Assembly: GCF_018687715.1 (NCBI RefSeq)
Contig: NC_056758.1
Location: 25,331,001 to 25,395,000 of the forward strand
DNA length: 64,000 bases
Direction: 5' to 3'
Source of the DNA: Carya illinoinensis
Taxonomy: Eukaryota > Streptophyta > Magnoliopsida > Fagales > Juglandaceae
Shown: piece after piece, positions 11,886 to 23,300 of the stretch
Numbering within the stretch: the stretch's first letter is position 1
Layout of the letters: the number at the start of each line of letters is the position of its first letter
Position numbers and translations under genes: made by a program
Notes under the pieces: model-generated
What the model saw: only the letters and a program-made list of their open reading frames with translations
What the model was told of the DNA's origin: nothing
The model's database searches: none

Positions 11886-12743
11886 GGTACCCAGCGGTGG
11901 AACTAGGATTTGGTGTTGGGGGGAAGATCAGCAAAGTGTGTGGTCTCTGTCATCATAAGTAATATGTATTTTTTGCATGTGCCTATAGAAAAAAATAATC
12001 ATACGCCATAAAATTATACAATTTTTCTTGACTTACTCATATTTTTCTAAGTTTTAAGAAAAATTTATAGATCAAGAATAAACCTGAAAAAGTATCTAAT
12101 AATATAAAAGTTGTTAGATTTTTTATTGTATAATTGTATTACTATTAATAAGTGAAAAAAAAACATGTGAATAACTAATAAATTCTTCACATACTCTCTC
12201 TATCTCTCTAGAAACGTCTCATCAATCATCTAGCTAGATAAATTTGCTACCTCTCATATGCAAGAATCTTCTAGATTTGTTTTAACTATTTGATAAACTT
12301 TCTTGAAACTTCTAGCTAATTAACTGATTAATATGTGGTTAAGAACATCTCAAAGGTTGTAAAAGAAGATTATGTATAGGTGATAGGCAAGAAATTCAAT
12401 GAAGTCGAGAATGACCAAAATGAGAAAAAACATAAAAATAAAAGAATGATGTAACTATATATGTAAACTCAAAAAGACAAGAAAAACTTATATGATATCA
12501 TTGCAATGAAACTAAATAAATCGCATAATGCACACCAAATGCAAATAGAGATAGAGATAGCAAATCAAGACTTTATGTTAATGGACTTAAAGATATTTGA
12601 GTGGTATACTGTGTGTTTGAATGTTGTGGGGGGCAATCTTAAATATTTTAAAAATATTTACACTTGAAAATTATAATTATATAATAAATAAGACTAATTT
12701 TTAAAATTTTTGGAGGGGGCGGTTTAAAAATTATATATGATAC
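11886..12743. other. AT-rich stretch upstream of a hAT relic
   Basis: No coding frame was recognised. It may contain the 5' portion of the hAT element whose transposase starts to be recognisable at 12744, but no terminus was identified. Confidence 0.35.
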
Positions 12744-13850
12744 TATAAATAATATTAGAGAAGCAATAAGATTTGTGAGATCCTCACTGGTAAGGCTTGA
12801 AATGTTTAAAACATGTGCAAAGAAGTTGAATATTGTGTGTGAAAAAATGGTATGTCTAGATGTTCCTACTAGATGGAACTCCACATACCTAATGCTTAGT
12901 ATTGCTGAAAAATATAAAAAAACTTTTGTGCTAATGAGAGTAAGGGAATCATAGCTTTTGGCGCCTCCGTTTGAAGATTGGTAAATGGCTTGTACTTTTA
13001 TTAAGTTTCTAAAATTTTTTTATGATACTACTTTGAAAATCTCCTGCTCATCTTATGTGACATCTAATATGTTATTTTAACAAATTTTTACAATTGAGTA
13101 CAATTTGAACAAAATGGGCCAGAGTGGGGATGATATATTGAGGAGAATAGCATCTAATATTAAAATTAAGTTTGATAAATATTGGAGGAACACGAATAAG
13201 ATGAATATGATTGTTTATATAGCTTTATCCTTGACCCTCAATATAAGATTACAACTAACCTTGTCATATTGGTTAAAAAGGTGCAAAAGGATGAATGCGG
13301 AGATAGAATTGAGGCCTAAGTAAGATTGTTCATGAATTGCTTGATTGAGCAATACCACAAGTTTTATGGACTAGATAGTGGAAGGTCAAATATGGTCCAA
13401 GAAAGTTCCTGAAGTATTATTGGTGACGACTTGGACTATGAAGATTTTGATATATCTCCATATCAATATCTTGAGGGGCAAAACAATTTGGTATTTAGTT
13501 CAGACATGGAGAGGTATTTGTCGGATGTGATTGAACCAAAAGTACCTGGGTTTGAGATTTTGGATATGGAAAAGGAACTCATTTAGATATCCCATCCTTG
13601 TGAGATCGTAAGTGATATATTGGTCATCCCCATTTCCATCGTCGCATCCAAGTCCACATTTAGTACCGGTGGACGTGTAATAGACCCATACAGAAGCTCC
13701 TTAATGCCGGAGACTATCCAAACACTAATCTATACACAAAATTGGTTAACTTATGAACCACTTAGTTCTTGGGAGGTGGAGGAGCATGTAGAAGACGTTA
13801 ACATTAAAGGTAAATGCTTTTATTTGTTAATTTTTATTTTTTATTACTAA
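12744..13850 (+). pseudogene. hAT transposase pseudogene, central and C-terminal part
   Basis: The translation matches plant hAT transposases of the zinc-finger BED / RICESLEEPER type. In order: AIRFVRSSLVRLEMFKTCAK, the conserved LDVPTRWNSTYLML box, FIKFLKFFYDTTLKIS, ASNIKIKFDKYWRNTNKMN, then YLSDVIEPKVPGFEILDM and the hAT dimerisation domain VASKSTFSTGGRVIDPYRSS with ALIYTQNWL-like text. At least three stops (for example after MRVRES and in EDW*MAC) and several frame shifts make it non-coding. The frame ends in a splice-donor-like GTAAAT after VNIKG at about 13810. It differs too much from the copy at 16967 (about 60% in the shared block, by eye) to be the other half of it. Confidence 0.92.
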
Positions 13851-14087
13851 TTTATCCATTTAACTTAACCTCTACATTTTTTTCTTCTTAAAGTAACCCT
13901 CTTCCTTCAACTTTAGCAACTTAACCTTTTGTTCTTGATGGTGTGAACTTTGGAGCATCTGACTTAGCATACATTGCATATTCAATTATGGTATGAGGTT
14001 TTACTTTGTATTAATTTCCAAATTTCTTCATGCGGGATTTTAATTTATATAAGTTGAGTTGACTAATCATTGTCTTTCAAAATTTCA

Positions 14088-14165
14088 GTTCCTACTGTGA
14101 ACAATGCTACATAGCAATCACTTGTCCTCAAGGCCGAAGGGCCTGTTTTGGTTGAGTTTTCTGCA
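14088..14165 (+). pseudogene. Captured thioredoxin m-type exon fragment
   Basis: After an AG splice acceptor (tttcag) the translation PTVNNAT*QSLVLKAEGPVLVEF matches the N-terminal part of chloroplast m-type thioredoxins, in which this block directly precedes the WCGPC active site. The expected tryptophan before QSL is a TAG stop, and similarity fades where the active site should be, so the fragment cannot encode a redox protein. It lies between the hAT transposase end and a hAT-type terminus, with an intron border retained, so it derives from genomic DNA and not from a cDNA. Confidence 0.72.
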
Positions 14166-14303
14166 TTATTCTTTTGAAAGTTTTTCGTGTTGTGTTGAAT
14201 ATTTGTAATTTTTTTGTATAATTCTGGAAGCTTCATGTACCAAGTTTTCTTTTTGATCAAATGAACCTCTCTTGTCACTCTCAATTCTTTTCTTCTATTT
14301 CTA

Positions 14304-14730
14304 GGATGATTATTTAGACTGCTTTAGAGATCCTGAAACAATTGGTGGTAAAAGCATTGGAGCTAAGCAACAAGGAACAAAAGAAAATGCTACATGTAAG
14401 AGGGAACTTTCCTTGTACCTTTTGTCTTCCTTTCCTTATCAACATTGAGATTAAAGTGGTCTTTGAATGTACAAGTAAAGGCTTTCTACAAAGAACTTGA
14501 TCTTCCAGTACCTCTTAAAGCAACTCCTTAATCTATGGTGTTTAGTCATTAAGTTTTTGTTTGTCCATGATCTTAATTTCTCTAATCCCAACTTGATAGG
14601 GTGTATTTGCTGAGTATGAGCACAAGAGCTATGAGAAGTTGACAACCTCCATTGAAGCTCATCCGAGCAAAGCAATTCAAGCAGTGTTGAAGTCATTCTT
14701 GGGTAAAATATACAAAAGGCAAAAATAGAG
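14304..14730 (+). pseudogene. Captured exon pair from an unrecognised gene
   Basis: Two protein-like segments are separated by an intron-like gap. The first (about 14307-14396) follows a 'tatttctag' acceptor and reads DDYLDCFRDPETIGGKSIGA with KQQGTKENAT, ending at a GTAAGAG donor. The second (about 14600-14728) follows 'cttgatag' and reads [19 protein letters not shown] with [20 protein letters not shown], ending in a stop. They may be consecutive exons of one gene, although the phases at the junction do not match perfectly. I do not recognise the family. Confidence 0.5.
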
Positions 14731-15029
14731 TCAGTTGAGAGAAAGAAAGGTTGGAAGAATCGAAGATGCATGCTAGAATGGTCTCATCCTTTTATATTGA
14801 TTTGTATCTCTATGTTTCCCACTAAAAAGGAATAATCTTTTTGCAATATATTCTTGTAAACAACAATATGTATTTCATATTTTTATTTATTTAAAAAAAA
14901 ACTTTGAAAAAGTGTTTAAATTATTTTTTAAAAAAGATCTAGGCAATTTAAACAAGATATCAGGCTCCTTTTTTTTTTTGTAATGCTAGAAATTTTTTTT
15001 AAAATTTTAAAGTCTTTAAAAAAACATAT

Positions 15030-15253
15030 AGTACCAAATTCGGTTATAGCCCGGATTTAATCCGATTATAATCCGGATTATAACTCGGATATCCGGGTTT
15101 TAAGTCAAAAATCCAAATATTCGGATTGAACCCAGTTATCCGCCCGGATTCAATCCAAATTAATCCAGGTGGATAACCACCCGGTTTTTAGAATTCAGAT
15201 CTGGATATGGTTATGGCTAGATATCTGGATTCGAATTCGGATGAGCACGCTTA
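15030..15253 (+). mobile_element. hAT-type 3' subterminal region with CCGGAT arrays
   Basis: About fifteen spaced copies of CCGGAT/ATCCGG-like words, in both orientations, end in GAGCACGCTTA, a degenerate form of the CACCCCTA terminus of the elements at 54268 and 57086. It probably marks the right end of the hAT element that carries the transposase relic at 12744-13850. No 8-bp target duplication could be paired with it. Confidence 0.5.
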
Positions 15254-16063
15254 GTCAATTATCTCCCCCATCCTTTATGATTTTCACTTTCCGAAAACTG
15301 CTCCTCTGAGACCTATTTTCCTCCCTCAAACACCTACAGTTTTTATCTTTTCAATTTTGCAAAAGATTTTTCTCTCCTCACTCTCAGGACTCTTGCAGAC
15401 GCTCTCTCTCTCTCTCTTGCCCTTCGTTTTTTTTTTTTTGGTGCTTTGGTATTGCGGTTTGGAAGATTTTCTAACTTAGTTGCCGAAGCGAGCTAAAGTA
15501 AGCATAATCTCCCTCTCCATCTTACTTTTTTTTTTCTTTCCAGCATCACAGCCCCTCACAGTTGACCCTATCTTTATCACTACTTGCAGATTTCTTGTGA
15601 AATTGGTGCTGTGTTTAAGGTAGGACTTCAAATATTCTGAGTTGTCGATTTGATCCCAAGGTAAGCATTGTTCTCTCTTTCTCTCTCTCTTCCGCTCTAT
15701 TTTTTTTTCTTTCTCGCATTTCCCTCAAATATTCTAGATCTCTCTCAGTTTCTCTTCAAATTGGGGTTTGTTTCATGTCTTTGTGCCACTGTAGAAGCCC
15801 ATTTTCCATTGTTTGTATTGTGTTATCGTACTTAGGTCTTTAGGTTTATGAAAGTGTAGGTTATAATTGTAGGTTGCCATTATAGCCCATGGCAAAACTT
15901 GGTGTATGTTTTATTCAAGTTTCGGTGCAACCAATGAAACCATATATTTTTAAGTGGATTTGTTTTACATCAGTAATTTCCAATGATGCCCTTTGAACTT
16001 GCAGTAATATTTATTTATTTATTTTTTTTTGTTTTGTGTATGGAAAATTCTAGTGGTTTCGAT
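15254..16063 (+). other. Pyrimidine-rich, leader-like stretch with splice-like sites
   Basis: The stretch is CT-rich (a CT run at 15397-15417) and carries GTAAGCA donor-like sites near 15498 and 15661, with an acceptor-like 'acttgcag' near 15590. This looks like a 5' UTR with introns from a plant gene, but no coding exon follows before the hAT terminus at 16064. Confidence 0.3.
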
Positions 16064-16274
16064 TAAGGGTGTACAAAGAACCGGAGAACCGACCTCCACT
16101 GACGGCAACCGACCGCCGAACGCCGAAACTGGCGAAGAACCGGTCGGCCGGTGGTAAAAATTAATGAAAACTAATTTCAGTCGGCTCGGTGCTGGTTTGA
16201 CTACACAGAAAATCGGTAAACCAACTGACCTTATATTATTATATATATTTTATATATATACTTTATATAAAACG

Positions 16275-16296
16275 ACGCCGTTTCATGAAACGGCGT
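16275..16296. repeat. 22-bp perfect palindrome in the hAT 5' region
   Basis: ACGCCGTTTCA is followed immediately by its reverse complement; a few more bases pair imperfectly on each side. The same sequence family forms the hairpin at 39021-39062 inside the hAT-like element at 38633-39269. Confidence 0.9.
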
Positions 16297-16966
16297 TGTT
16301 TTGTTTAAATGTGTGAGCAAAAAAAATTAAAGGCAATGTCCCCCCTCATTTTCTCTCTTCTGCCCCCCCTCATTTTTTCTCTCTCTCTCTCTGTGAGTCT
16401 CTCACAGTCTCACTCTCTTGTGTGTCACAGTCGTGCTTGCTTGCAAACCCATGACTCTCTCCATTCAACAGCGCTGCAGACGAACCGGTGACCCCTCAAG
16501 CCTCCGTGTTTTCCTCCGGTCTCCGTGACTCTCTCCAGCCTCTGTGAGCATTATGACCCCTTTTTTCCTTCATATATAAATTATATATATTAGTATATAG
16601 TATATATACTATAGTGTATAGTATATACTATATACTATATTAATGTGTATATATATATAAAATCTGTTAATATATAATATGTTATATATATAATCTATTA
16701 TATATAAAAATTATAAGCTATTATATATATAAATTATAAACTATTAATATATAATCTGTTATTTAGTTATTGTTAATTATTTATATAAATTGAGAGAAGA
16801 TGAGTGAACAACCTAGATTAAAGTCTTAGACTTGTGATATTTGTCATGTTGCAAACTAGCTGCTCGAATATTTTGTTTTATGTTTGCCATGTTTCAAACT
16901 TGTGATGTTGTATGAGATCTTAAAAATTATAAACATATAATATTTATATTTTGTTTTATAATTTAG

Positions 16967-18299
16967 ATGGATTCTTCTTCGTCTCCGATTGATGTTGATA
17001 CAAATGAACCTCAATTAACAATTAATTTGAAAGAAGATGTGAGAGACACCCAAACATCGAAACCCCTAGTGCCCCTACTAGTAGTACTTGTCCATTACCT
17101 AAGAAACGGAAAGGGACGAACAAGTCGATTGTATGAGATCATTTTACGAAGGTGGATGGTTGTCCTGTAGATGATCCGAAAGCTAAATGTAATTATTGTA
17201 GCAAGATATACGCTTGCCACTCAAAGAGGGACGAAACTTCAATGATGCAAAATTATTTTCCTTCATGTCTTAAAAATCCTCATAAACGTGGACCTTTGCA
17301 TAGGTACCAAAAAAACATTGACATGTGAGGCATCATCTGAGGAGGGGGTTGGAGAGAGTGATGGTAGTACATTAAGGACTCCTGTAACCCACAAATTTAG
17401 TGAAGAGATTACGAGGTTGGCTATTGCAGAAATGGTAATTATTGATGAGATGCCATTTAGGGTTGTTGAAGGACAAGGATTTAGAAAATTTTCTTGGTCT
17501 CTTGAACCCCGGTTTAAAGTTCCATGTTGTGTTACAGTTGCAAGAGATTGTATGAAATTGTATGAAGTAGAAAAGGGGAAACTTAGAAAAGTGTTTAAAG
17601 ATGGTGGCATGAGAATTTCCTTAACAACAAATACATGGACATTGATACATAATTTGAATTATATGTGTCTAACTGCACATTTCATTGATAAGAATTGGAA
17701 ATTGGAGAAAAAAATAATTAATTTTTATTTAATCCCTAATCATTGAGGGGATACCATTGGAAGATATGTTGAGTCGTGCTTGCTTGATTGGGGCATTGAT
17801 AGAATATTTACTGTAACTGTTGATAATGGAAGTTCTAATGATACTACAATTTCCTATTTGAAACAATTTTTGACAGAAAATGTGTTAGGGGGTAAGTATA
17901 TGCACATGAGATGTTGTGCTCATATATTGAATCTTATTGTGAGTGAGGGTTTGAAGGAGTGCAATGATACCATTAAAATGATTAGAAATGCAATTAGATA
18001 TGTGCGTTCATCTCCCACAAGATTAGACAAGTTTAAGAGATGTGCAAAAAAAGAAAAAATTGATTGTAAGAAAATATTGTATCTTAATGTATAGACATGA
18101 TGGAACTCAACCTATTTGATGTTGGAGGCAGCTGAAAAGTTTGAGAAGGCTTTCAGGTGAATAGAGAGTGAGGATTATAATTTCCTCTCTTACTTTGATG
18201 ATGGGCACATGGGACCTCCTAAATCTATGGAGTGGGAGACAGTGCTGGTGTTTGTCAATTTTTTTGAGATATTTTATGAAGCCACTACTAGATATTCTT
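16967..18299 (+). pseudogene. hAT transposase pseudogene, N-terminal and central part
   Basis: An ATG-led start (MDSSSSPIDVDTNEPQL) is followed, after a shift, by a BED zinc finger: KRKGTNKSIV, DHFTKVDG, then CNYCSKIYACHSKR with the CxxC pair, ending at SCLKNPHKR. Next come the hAT core blocks VVEGQGFRKF, ARDCMKLYEVEKGKL, TTNTWTLIHNLNYMCLTAHF, the catalytic-region text VTVDNGSSNDTTISYL, RCCAHILNLIVSEGL, AIRYVRSSPTRLDKFKRC and WNSTYLMLEAAEKFEKAF. A TGA lies inside the BED finger, stops follow LIPNH and LNV, and there are frame shifts. The protein ends before the C-terminal dimerisation domain. It is a defective relic. Confidence 0.94.
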
Positions 18300-18316
18300 A
18301 GGTTTTCGTTTTAAGT

Positions 18317-18788
18317 TAGGCTACCCTTAAGTGTAACTTATGTATTTTTTTTACAACAAACTTGGGTCTTGTTTGGGCTCAATACATCTATTACTAAATT
18401 TATTTTTTTGTTGGGGTTGTTATGATGATAGATTTTGTTTTTTTTTTTGAATTTTTATTTTATTTATTTATTTTTTTTTGGGGTTTTACAGTTTGAAGAA
18501 TGACGTTTTTGTTCACAAGGTCCTTATGTTAAGTTGGACTTGGTAGGTTTTTGTGTTTGGACTTTGGGCTGCACACGTTTTCAGGCCACTAGTAGATATC
18601 ATGATTTTAATATGGTCTTAGGATTTAATGGAGTAATTGTTTGGAGAATTTATGTGGATATTGATGAATTTAGAAAGTGATGGTATTTTTAAAGTAAAAA
18701 GAATTTTAGGTTTCTTTGAGAAATTAAAATATGTATTTTAGGTAAATATGAGTAACTGTTCAATGGAGATTTATTCAAGTAAAAGATC
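18317..18788. other. T-rich non-coding stretch
   Basis: T-rich sequence without a coding frame; nothing recognised. Confidence 0.4.
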
Positions 18789-18908
18789 ACTTGCATCCCA
18801 CTAAATAAGATGTGGTATATTTACGACCATTAAATGATCATTTATTGCATACTTCTTTATCATTAAATAGTAATAAATGTGCCACATCATATATAGTGAG
18901 ATGCAAGT
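18789..18908. mobile_element. 120-bp MITE with 15-bp terminal inverted repeats
   Basis: ACTTGCATCCCACTA at the left pairs with TAGTGAGATGCAAGT at the right (one mismatch), and pairing continues inward through the GATGTGG...CCACATC arms, giving a near-complete hairpin. Target duplication not clear. Confidence 0.75.
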
Positions 18909-18989
18909 AGGATGCTAGTGTGGTGTATAGCATTACTTTAAATTTTTATAGGTGACAAGATTAATAGAGATCAAATTCAAGGCATTGAT

Positions 18990-20360
18990 AATACGTTGCA
19001 AGTGTTAACGTCGTATTTCGTACGCCTTTGGACCGGGTTGCTCGACGGCGTGGGTCTTCACTCGTGGCATATCCTGAGGTGGGAGAGGGGTGACCCTACG
19101 GTGGCACAGGGAACCTCCAATGCCAAAGTTAGTATAGAGTGGAGATCATAATATTTTAAAGAAGAAGACAACAGTTGTGTATAATTGACAACAGACTTGA
19201 ATTCGTCCTCCTTACCTCGCAGTTCTAGACGACTTTTATACTTGGTCTTTTAGATTAGCAGGGCCATGCTTTGTGTTCTGAGGCAGAGGGACGCCTCTCC
19301 CCAGAGTCTCCACCACCATACTGAATTTAATGGGCATAGTTTTCTTGGTGTCAGTCATTTAATGCAGTGTGGGTCTCTAGCAGAATTGTCTGATGCCGTC
19401 TCTTCCCTTTTCCCCGATCATGGTTTCTCGTGCCCTTCTACAACTTCCCATCTCAATGTTGATGATTACCCCCAACTCGCACGGGTTTGGAGCCCGCCCG
19501 AAACGCGTTGGTCTAGGACCTGCCCCAGGCTACCAAGGGGAGGCCTTTTAGGGCTTGGGCTAGCATTCCTGAGGCTCATGGGGCCTGGGGTAGTATTACA
19601 GGCTTTAAGCCCTAACGAAAATACCACCTAACAACAAGAATTAGGTAAGCAGGGTTTTTATGCTAGATTTGCATTAAAAATAAAAAATAAAAGGGAAAAG
19701 AAGAAGAAGAAATGAACTAAGGTTGGTTTGTAAAAATGTGTATGTTATGTTTTGAAAAGAAAATGTGAAAAATAACCTCAATTATGTGTTCTGCATTCAC
19801 TCATGAAATCTATATAAAAGAGAAAATGCTTTTTGACATGAAAAGTGTAAACATGAGCAATATTTGACATGTTCTAAAATGTGAAAAAGAGCAAATATAA
19901 TATTTGATTTTGTTCATGTGATATGAAATTTTTTGAATATGTTATTGATCATTTGAAAATGATATAAATATGTTCCGCACGTGATTTGATATAATATGAA
20001 TATGAAAAATCTTTGGCATACTTATCTGTTTTTATTTTGATTTTGAATATGGTTATGATATATGATATTGGTTCACGTGATATGGTTAGTACCAATATGA
20101 TATGACATGATATGAGTGCACCTACTTTGTAAGCAAAGTGATCTTTTATATGTTCTTTCCTGTGTGCACACTCGAGGATCCGAGATTGGGAAAAGGAAAG
20201 TTTTACAATAGGATATTGCTTAGTTTGGCCACTGGGGATAGCACAACCCTACCACGGGAGTTAAACATGGCATATGATATGATACAATACGATATGATAT
20301 GATATGATAAGATGAGAATATTCAGTTATGCTATGCGAAAGTGTTTTTCTTTAATATGAA
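18990..20360 (+). mobile_element. LTR-family piece, plus orientation (left of nested LINE)
   Basis: From about 19640 to 20352 the sequence matches, in the opposite orientation, the solo LTR at 35547-38118: shared blocks include 'ctttg.aagcaaagtg', 'tgtgcacactc' and 'cacaaccctaccacg.g.gttaaacat' in the same order. The family continues after the nested LINE at 24471-24981. GC-rich DNA at 19020-19640, including a 121-codon frame without motifs, probably belongs to the same insertion but is unclassified. The 5' end was not found. Confidence 0.6.
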
Positions 20361-23300
20361 CAATTGGGAATTCGTGCATTACATGATTTAATCGCACGAG
20401 AAGGGCCCGACTTGCTATTCTTGCAAGAAACGAAGCTGACAACAAGAGGTATGGATGTTTTTAAACGTAAACTGGGTTTTGTGAATTGTTTTTCTGTTGA
20501 TTTTGAGGGGCGAAGTGGGGGATTGGGCTTGTTGTGGAATTCGGATTTGGGGGTAGAAATTAGGTCTTATTCAAAATACCACATTGATGCTCATATTAAA
20601 ATGGATGATTTAATGGTGTGGAGGTTTATGGGATTATATGGCCATCCAGATGCATCACGTAGAACATATACATGGAACCTCATTAGAACTCTTAATTCTA
20701 TTGAGCAAATTCCATGGTTAGTGGGGGGAAGATCTTAATGAAGTTTTACACCCACATGAAAAAAGAGGTGGAAGGAGTAGACCTGTATCTCAAATAGAGG
20801 CTTTCTGAGAGGTGCTAACCGAGTGTGAGTTGAGGGATTTGGGGTATAAAGGGCAAAGGTTCACTTGGTGGAATGGAATGGATGGAAATGCTCATATTTT
20901 TTAGCGTTTGGATAGGTTTTTGGGAAATGAGTTGTTGGCTCAATTATTTCCACATCTGGTGGTTCAGCATGGAAATGTTGCACACTCGAATCATCTAACA
21001 ATTTTATTTGAGTCTTCTAATTTTTAGCCTATGCCGAGGAGACCAAAACAATTTTGCTTCGAAGCTATATGGGTGGGTGAGGGGCAATGTGAAAGAATTA
21101 TCGAACAAGTTTGGAGTGATAGAGGAGGTAATCGGGGTATGGAAGAATTGCTTAACCTTATTCAAGATTGTGGTCAGCAGCTTAAGATATGGAACAGAAA
21201 CTCTTTTGGGTTGGTAAAGAAGAAGCTGAATGAAGCTAGAGCAAAGCTTTAAAAAGTACAATTTAGTCATTCTCATGACCCGAATCCTGTAGGGCCTAGT
21301 CAAGCTAGGAATGAAGTTCAATTGTGGCTTGAGAGGGAAGAGGTGATGTGGTGCCAAAGATCAAGAATATAGTCTTTAAAAGAGGGGGATCAAAACACAC
21401 GTTTCTTCCTTTCTTCTGCATCTACGCGAAGGAAGAGAAATGCTATACAAGGTTTCAAAGATGAGCAAGGACATCTCACTGAAGGTGCACAAAGGGATAA
21501 AATGATTGTTGATTTTTTTGAAGATCTTTTCCCCTCTACTGCATAGGGTGATCAAGAAGAAGTATTAAGCTTTGTTGACAGCATAGTTACGACAGATATG
21601 AATGCTGAACTTTCCAAGCCCTTTGTTGCAAATGAAGTCAAGATAGCATTGGATCAAATGTAGCCAACAAAGGCACTGGGACCTGATGGAATGTCTGCTC
21701 TGTTTTTTCAGACTTATTGGCATATAGTAGGAGATTCAGTCACAACGACGGTCTTGGATTCTCTCAATTCAGGTACCATACCATCTCAACTAAATCGGAC
21801 ACTCATTTGTTTAATTTTGAAGAAGAAAATCTGTGAGTTTGTCTCTGATTATCGCCTCATCAGCTTGTGTAATGTAGTTTACAAGCTTGCTTCTAAGGTC
21901 ATTGTTAATAGATTGAAAGGTTTTTTCCTTCCATTATTTCTGAATCTCAGTGTGCTTTTGTGGGGGGAAGGCTAATTAGTGATAATGTGTTGATAGCTTA
22001 TGAATTGGTAAATTACCTTCGGAATAAACGCCATGGCAAGAAGGGGTATATGTCCATTAAATTAGATATGAGTAAGGCATATGACAGAGTTGAATGAGGT
22101 TTTTTAGAGAAAATCATGCTCAAGCTAGGCTTTGCTCCCAGATTTGTTAACCTTATTATAGAGTGCATTAAAATTGTAACTTTTTCAGTTTTAATAAATG
22201 GACATGCTCATGGAAATATTTCACCTACAAGGCAAGGGCCGAGATCCACTATCCCCTTACCTTTTTCTTTTTTGTACAGAAGGTTTAATAGCGTTATTGA
22301 AAGCTGCTGAGGCTCAGAGGAATTTGAAGGGTGTAAAAATCTGTAGAGAGGCTCCAATGGTAACTCACCTTCTTTTTGCTGATGATAGCATTCTTTTCTA
22401 TTGGGCTGATGTTGAAACAACCACTTTTATTCAAGGACTGTTGACTAAATATGAGATGGCCTCTGGGCAGAAGGTGAATAAAGAGAAAACTTCTATGGTC
22501 TTTTCAAAAAATGTAGATGCCAATAAACAGCGTGAGTTACTGCAATTATGGGGTATTAGGAACTTTTAGCAATATGACAAATATTTAGGATCGCTAAGCT
22601 TCATGGGGAGGTCTAAATATAGATCTTTTGAAGGCATCAAGACAAGAGTTTGGTCAAAGCTACAAAGCTGGAAACAGAAACTTCTTTCTCAAGGGGGGAG
22701 AGAGATCTTTATTAAAGCAGTTGCATTATCCATACCTACTTACTCTATGAGTTGTTTTAAATTACCTTTGACCTTATGCCAAGATTTAGAAAGAATGATG
22801 GTGAGGTCTTGGTGGGGACAAAGAAGTGAGGAGCGGAAGATCCATTGAACAAGTTGGAAAAATTTATGTGTGACCAAATTTAGAGGTGGGATGGGGTTTC
22901 GTGATTTACATTTCTTCAACATGTCTTTATTAGCTAAGCAAGGGTGGCGACTCTTGCAACCTGAGCATTCACTACTACAAAGACTTTTCAAGGCCAAATA
23001 CTATCCCAATTGTTCTTTTTTTAAAGCATCTTTAGGATTAGACTCTTTCTTATGCATGGAAAGGAATTTTTGAAGCAAGGAAATGGTTGATGAAAGGATG
23101 CAGGTGGAGTGTGGGAAATGGTGAAATGGTGAAAATTTAGAAGGATACTTGGTTACCTGGACCCCGAATTTTACAATCAGAATTGGATATAAACACTGGT
23201 TCAGAATTTGATGAATCAGCAACAGTGGATAATTTAATTGATATGGCAACCAAAACATGGAAGGAACAACATATTAGAGCTCTCTTTAATCCAAGAACAG

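Larger units (their letters stand above)
16064..18316 (+). mobile_element. hAT element with transposase relic
   Basis: The left end TAAGGGTGTAC is a hAT-like terminus followed by GAACCGG/CCGGTCGG subterminal words. A 22-bp perfect palindrome at 16275-16296 (AAACGACGCCGTTTCA family) and AT-rich DNA lead into the transposase relic. The right end is not certain: a CTACCCTTA at 18309-18317 is terminus-like but no matching target duplication was found. Coding homology ends at about 18299, before the dimerisation domain, so the 3' part is missing. Confidence 0.65.

Noticed and set aside
11886..11890. GGTAC as the right target duplication of the 7090 element
   Set aside because: It matches 7085-7089 but the adjoining bases (attaaa) lack an LTR end, and a 5-mer match over this distance is easily accidental.
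12744..18299. The two hAT relics as halves of one element
   Set aside because: They overlap in the VRSS...WNSTYLML block and differ at roughly four positions in ten there, so they are two lineages.
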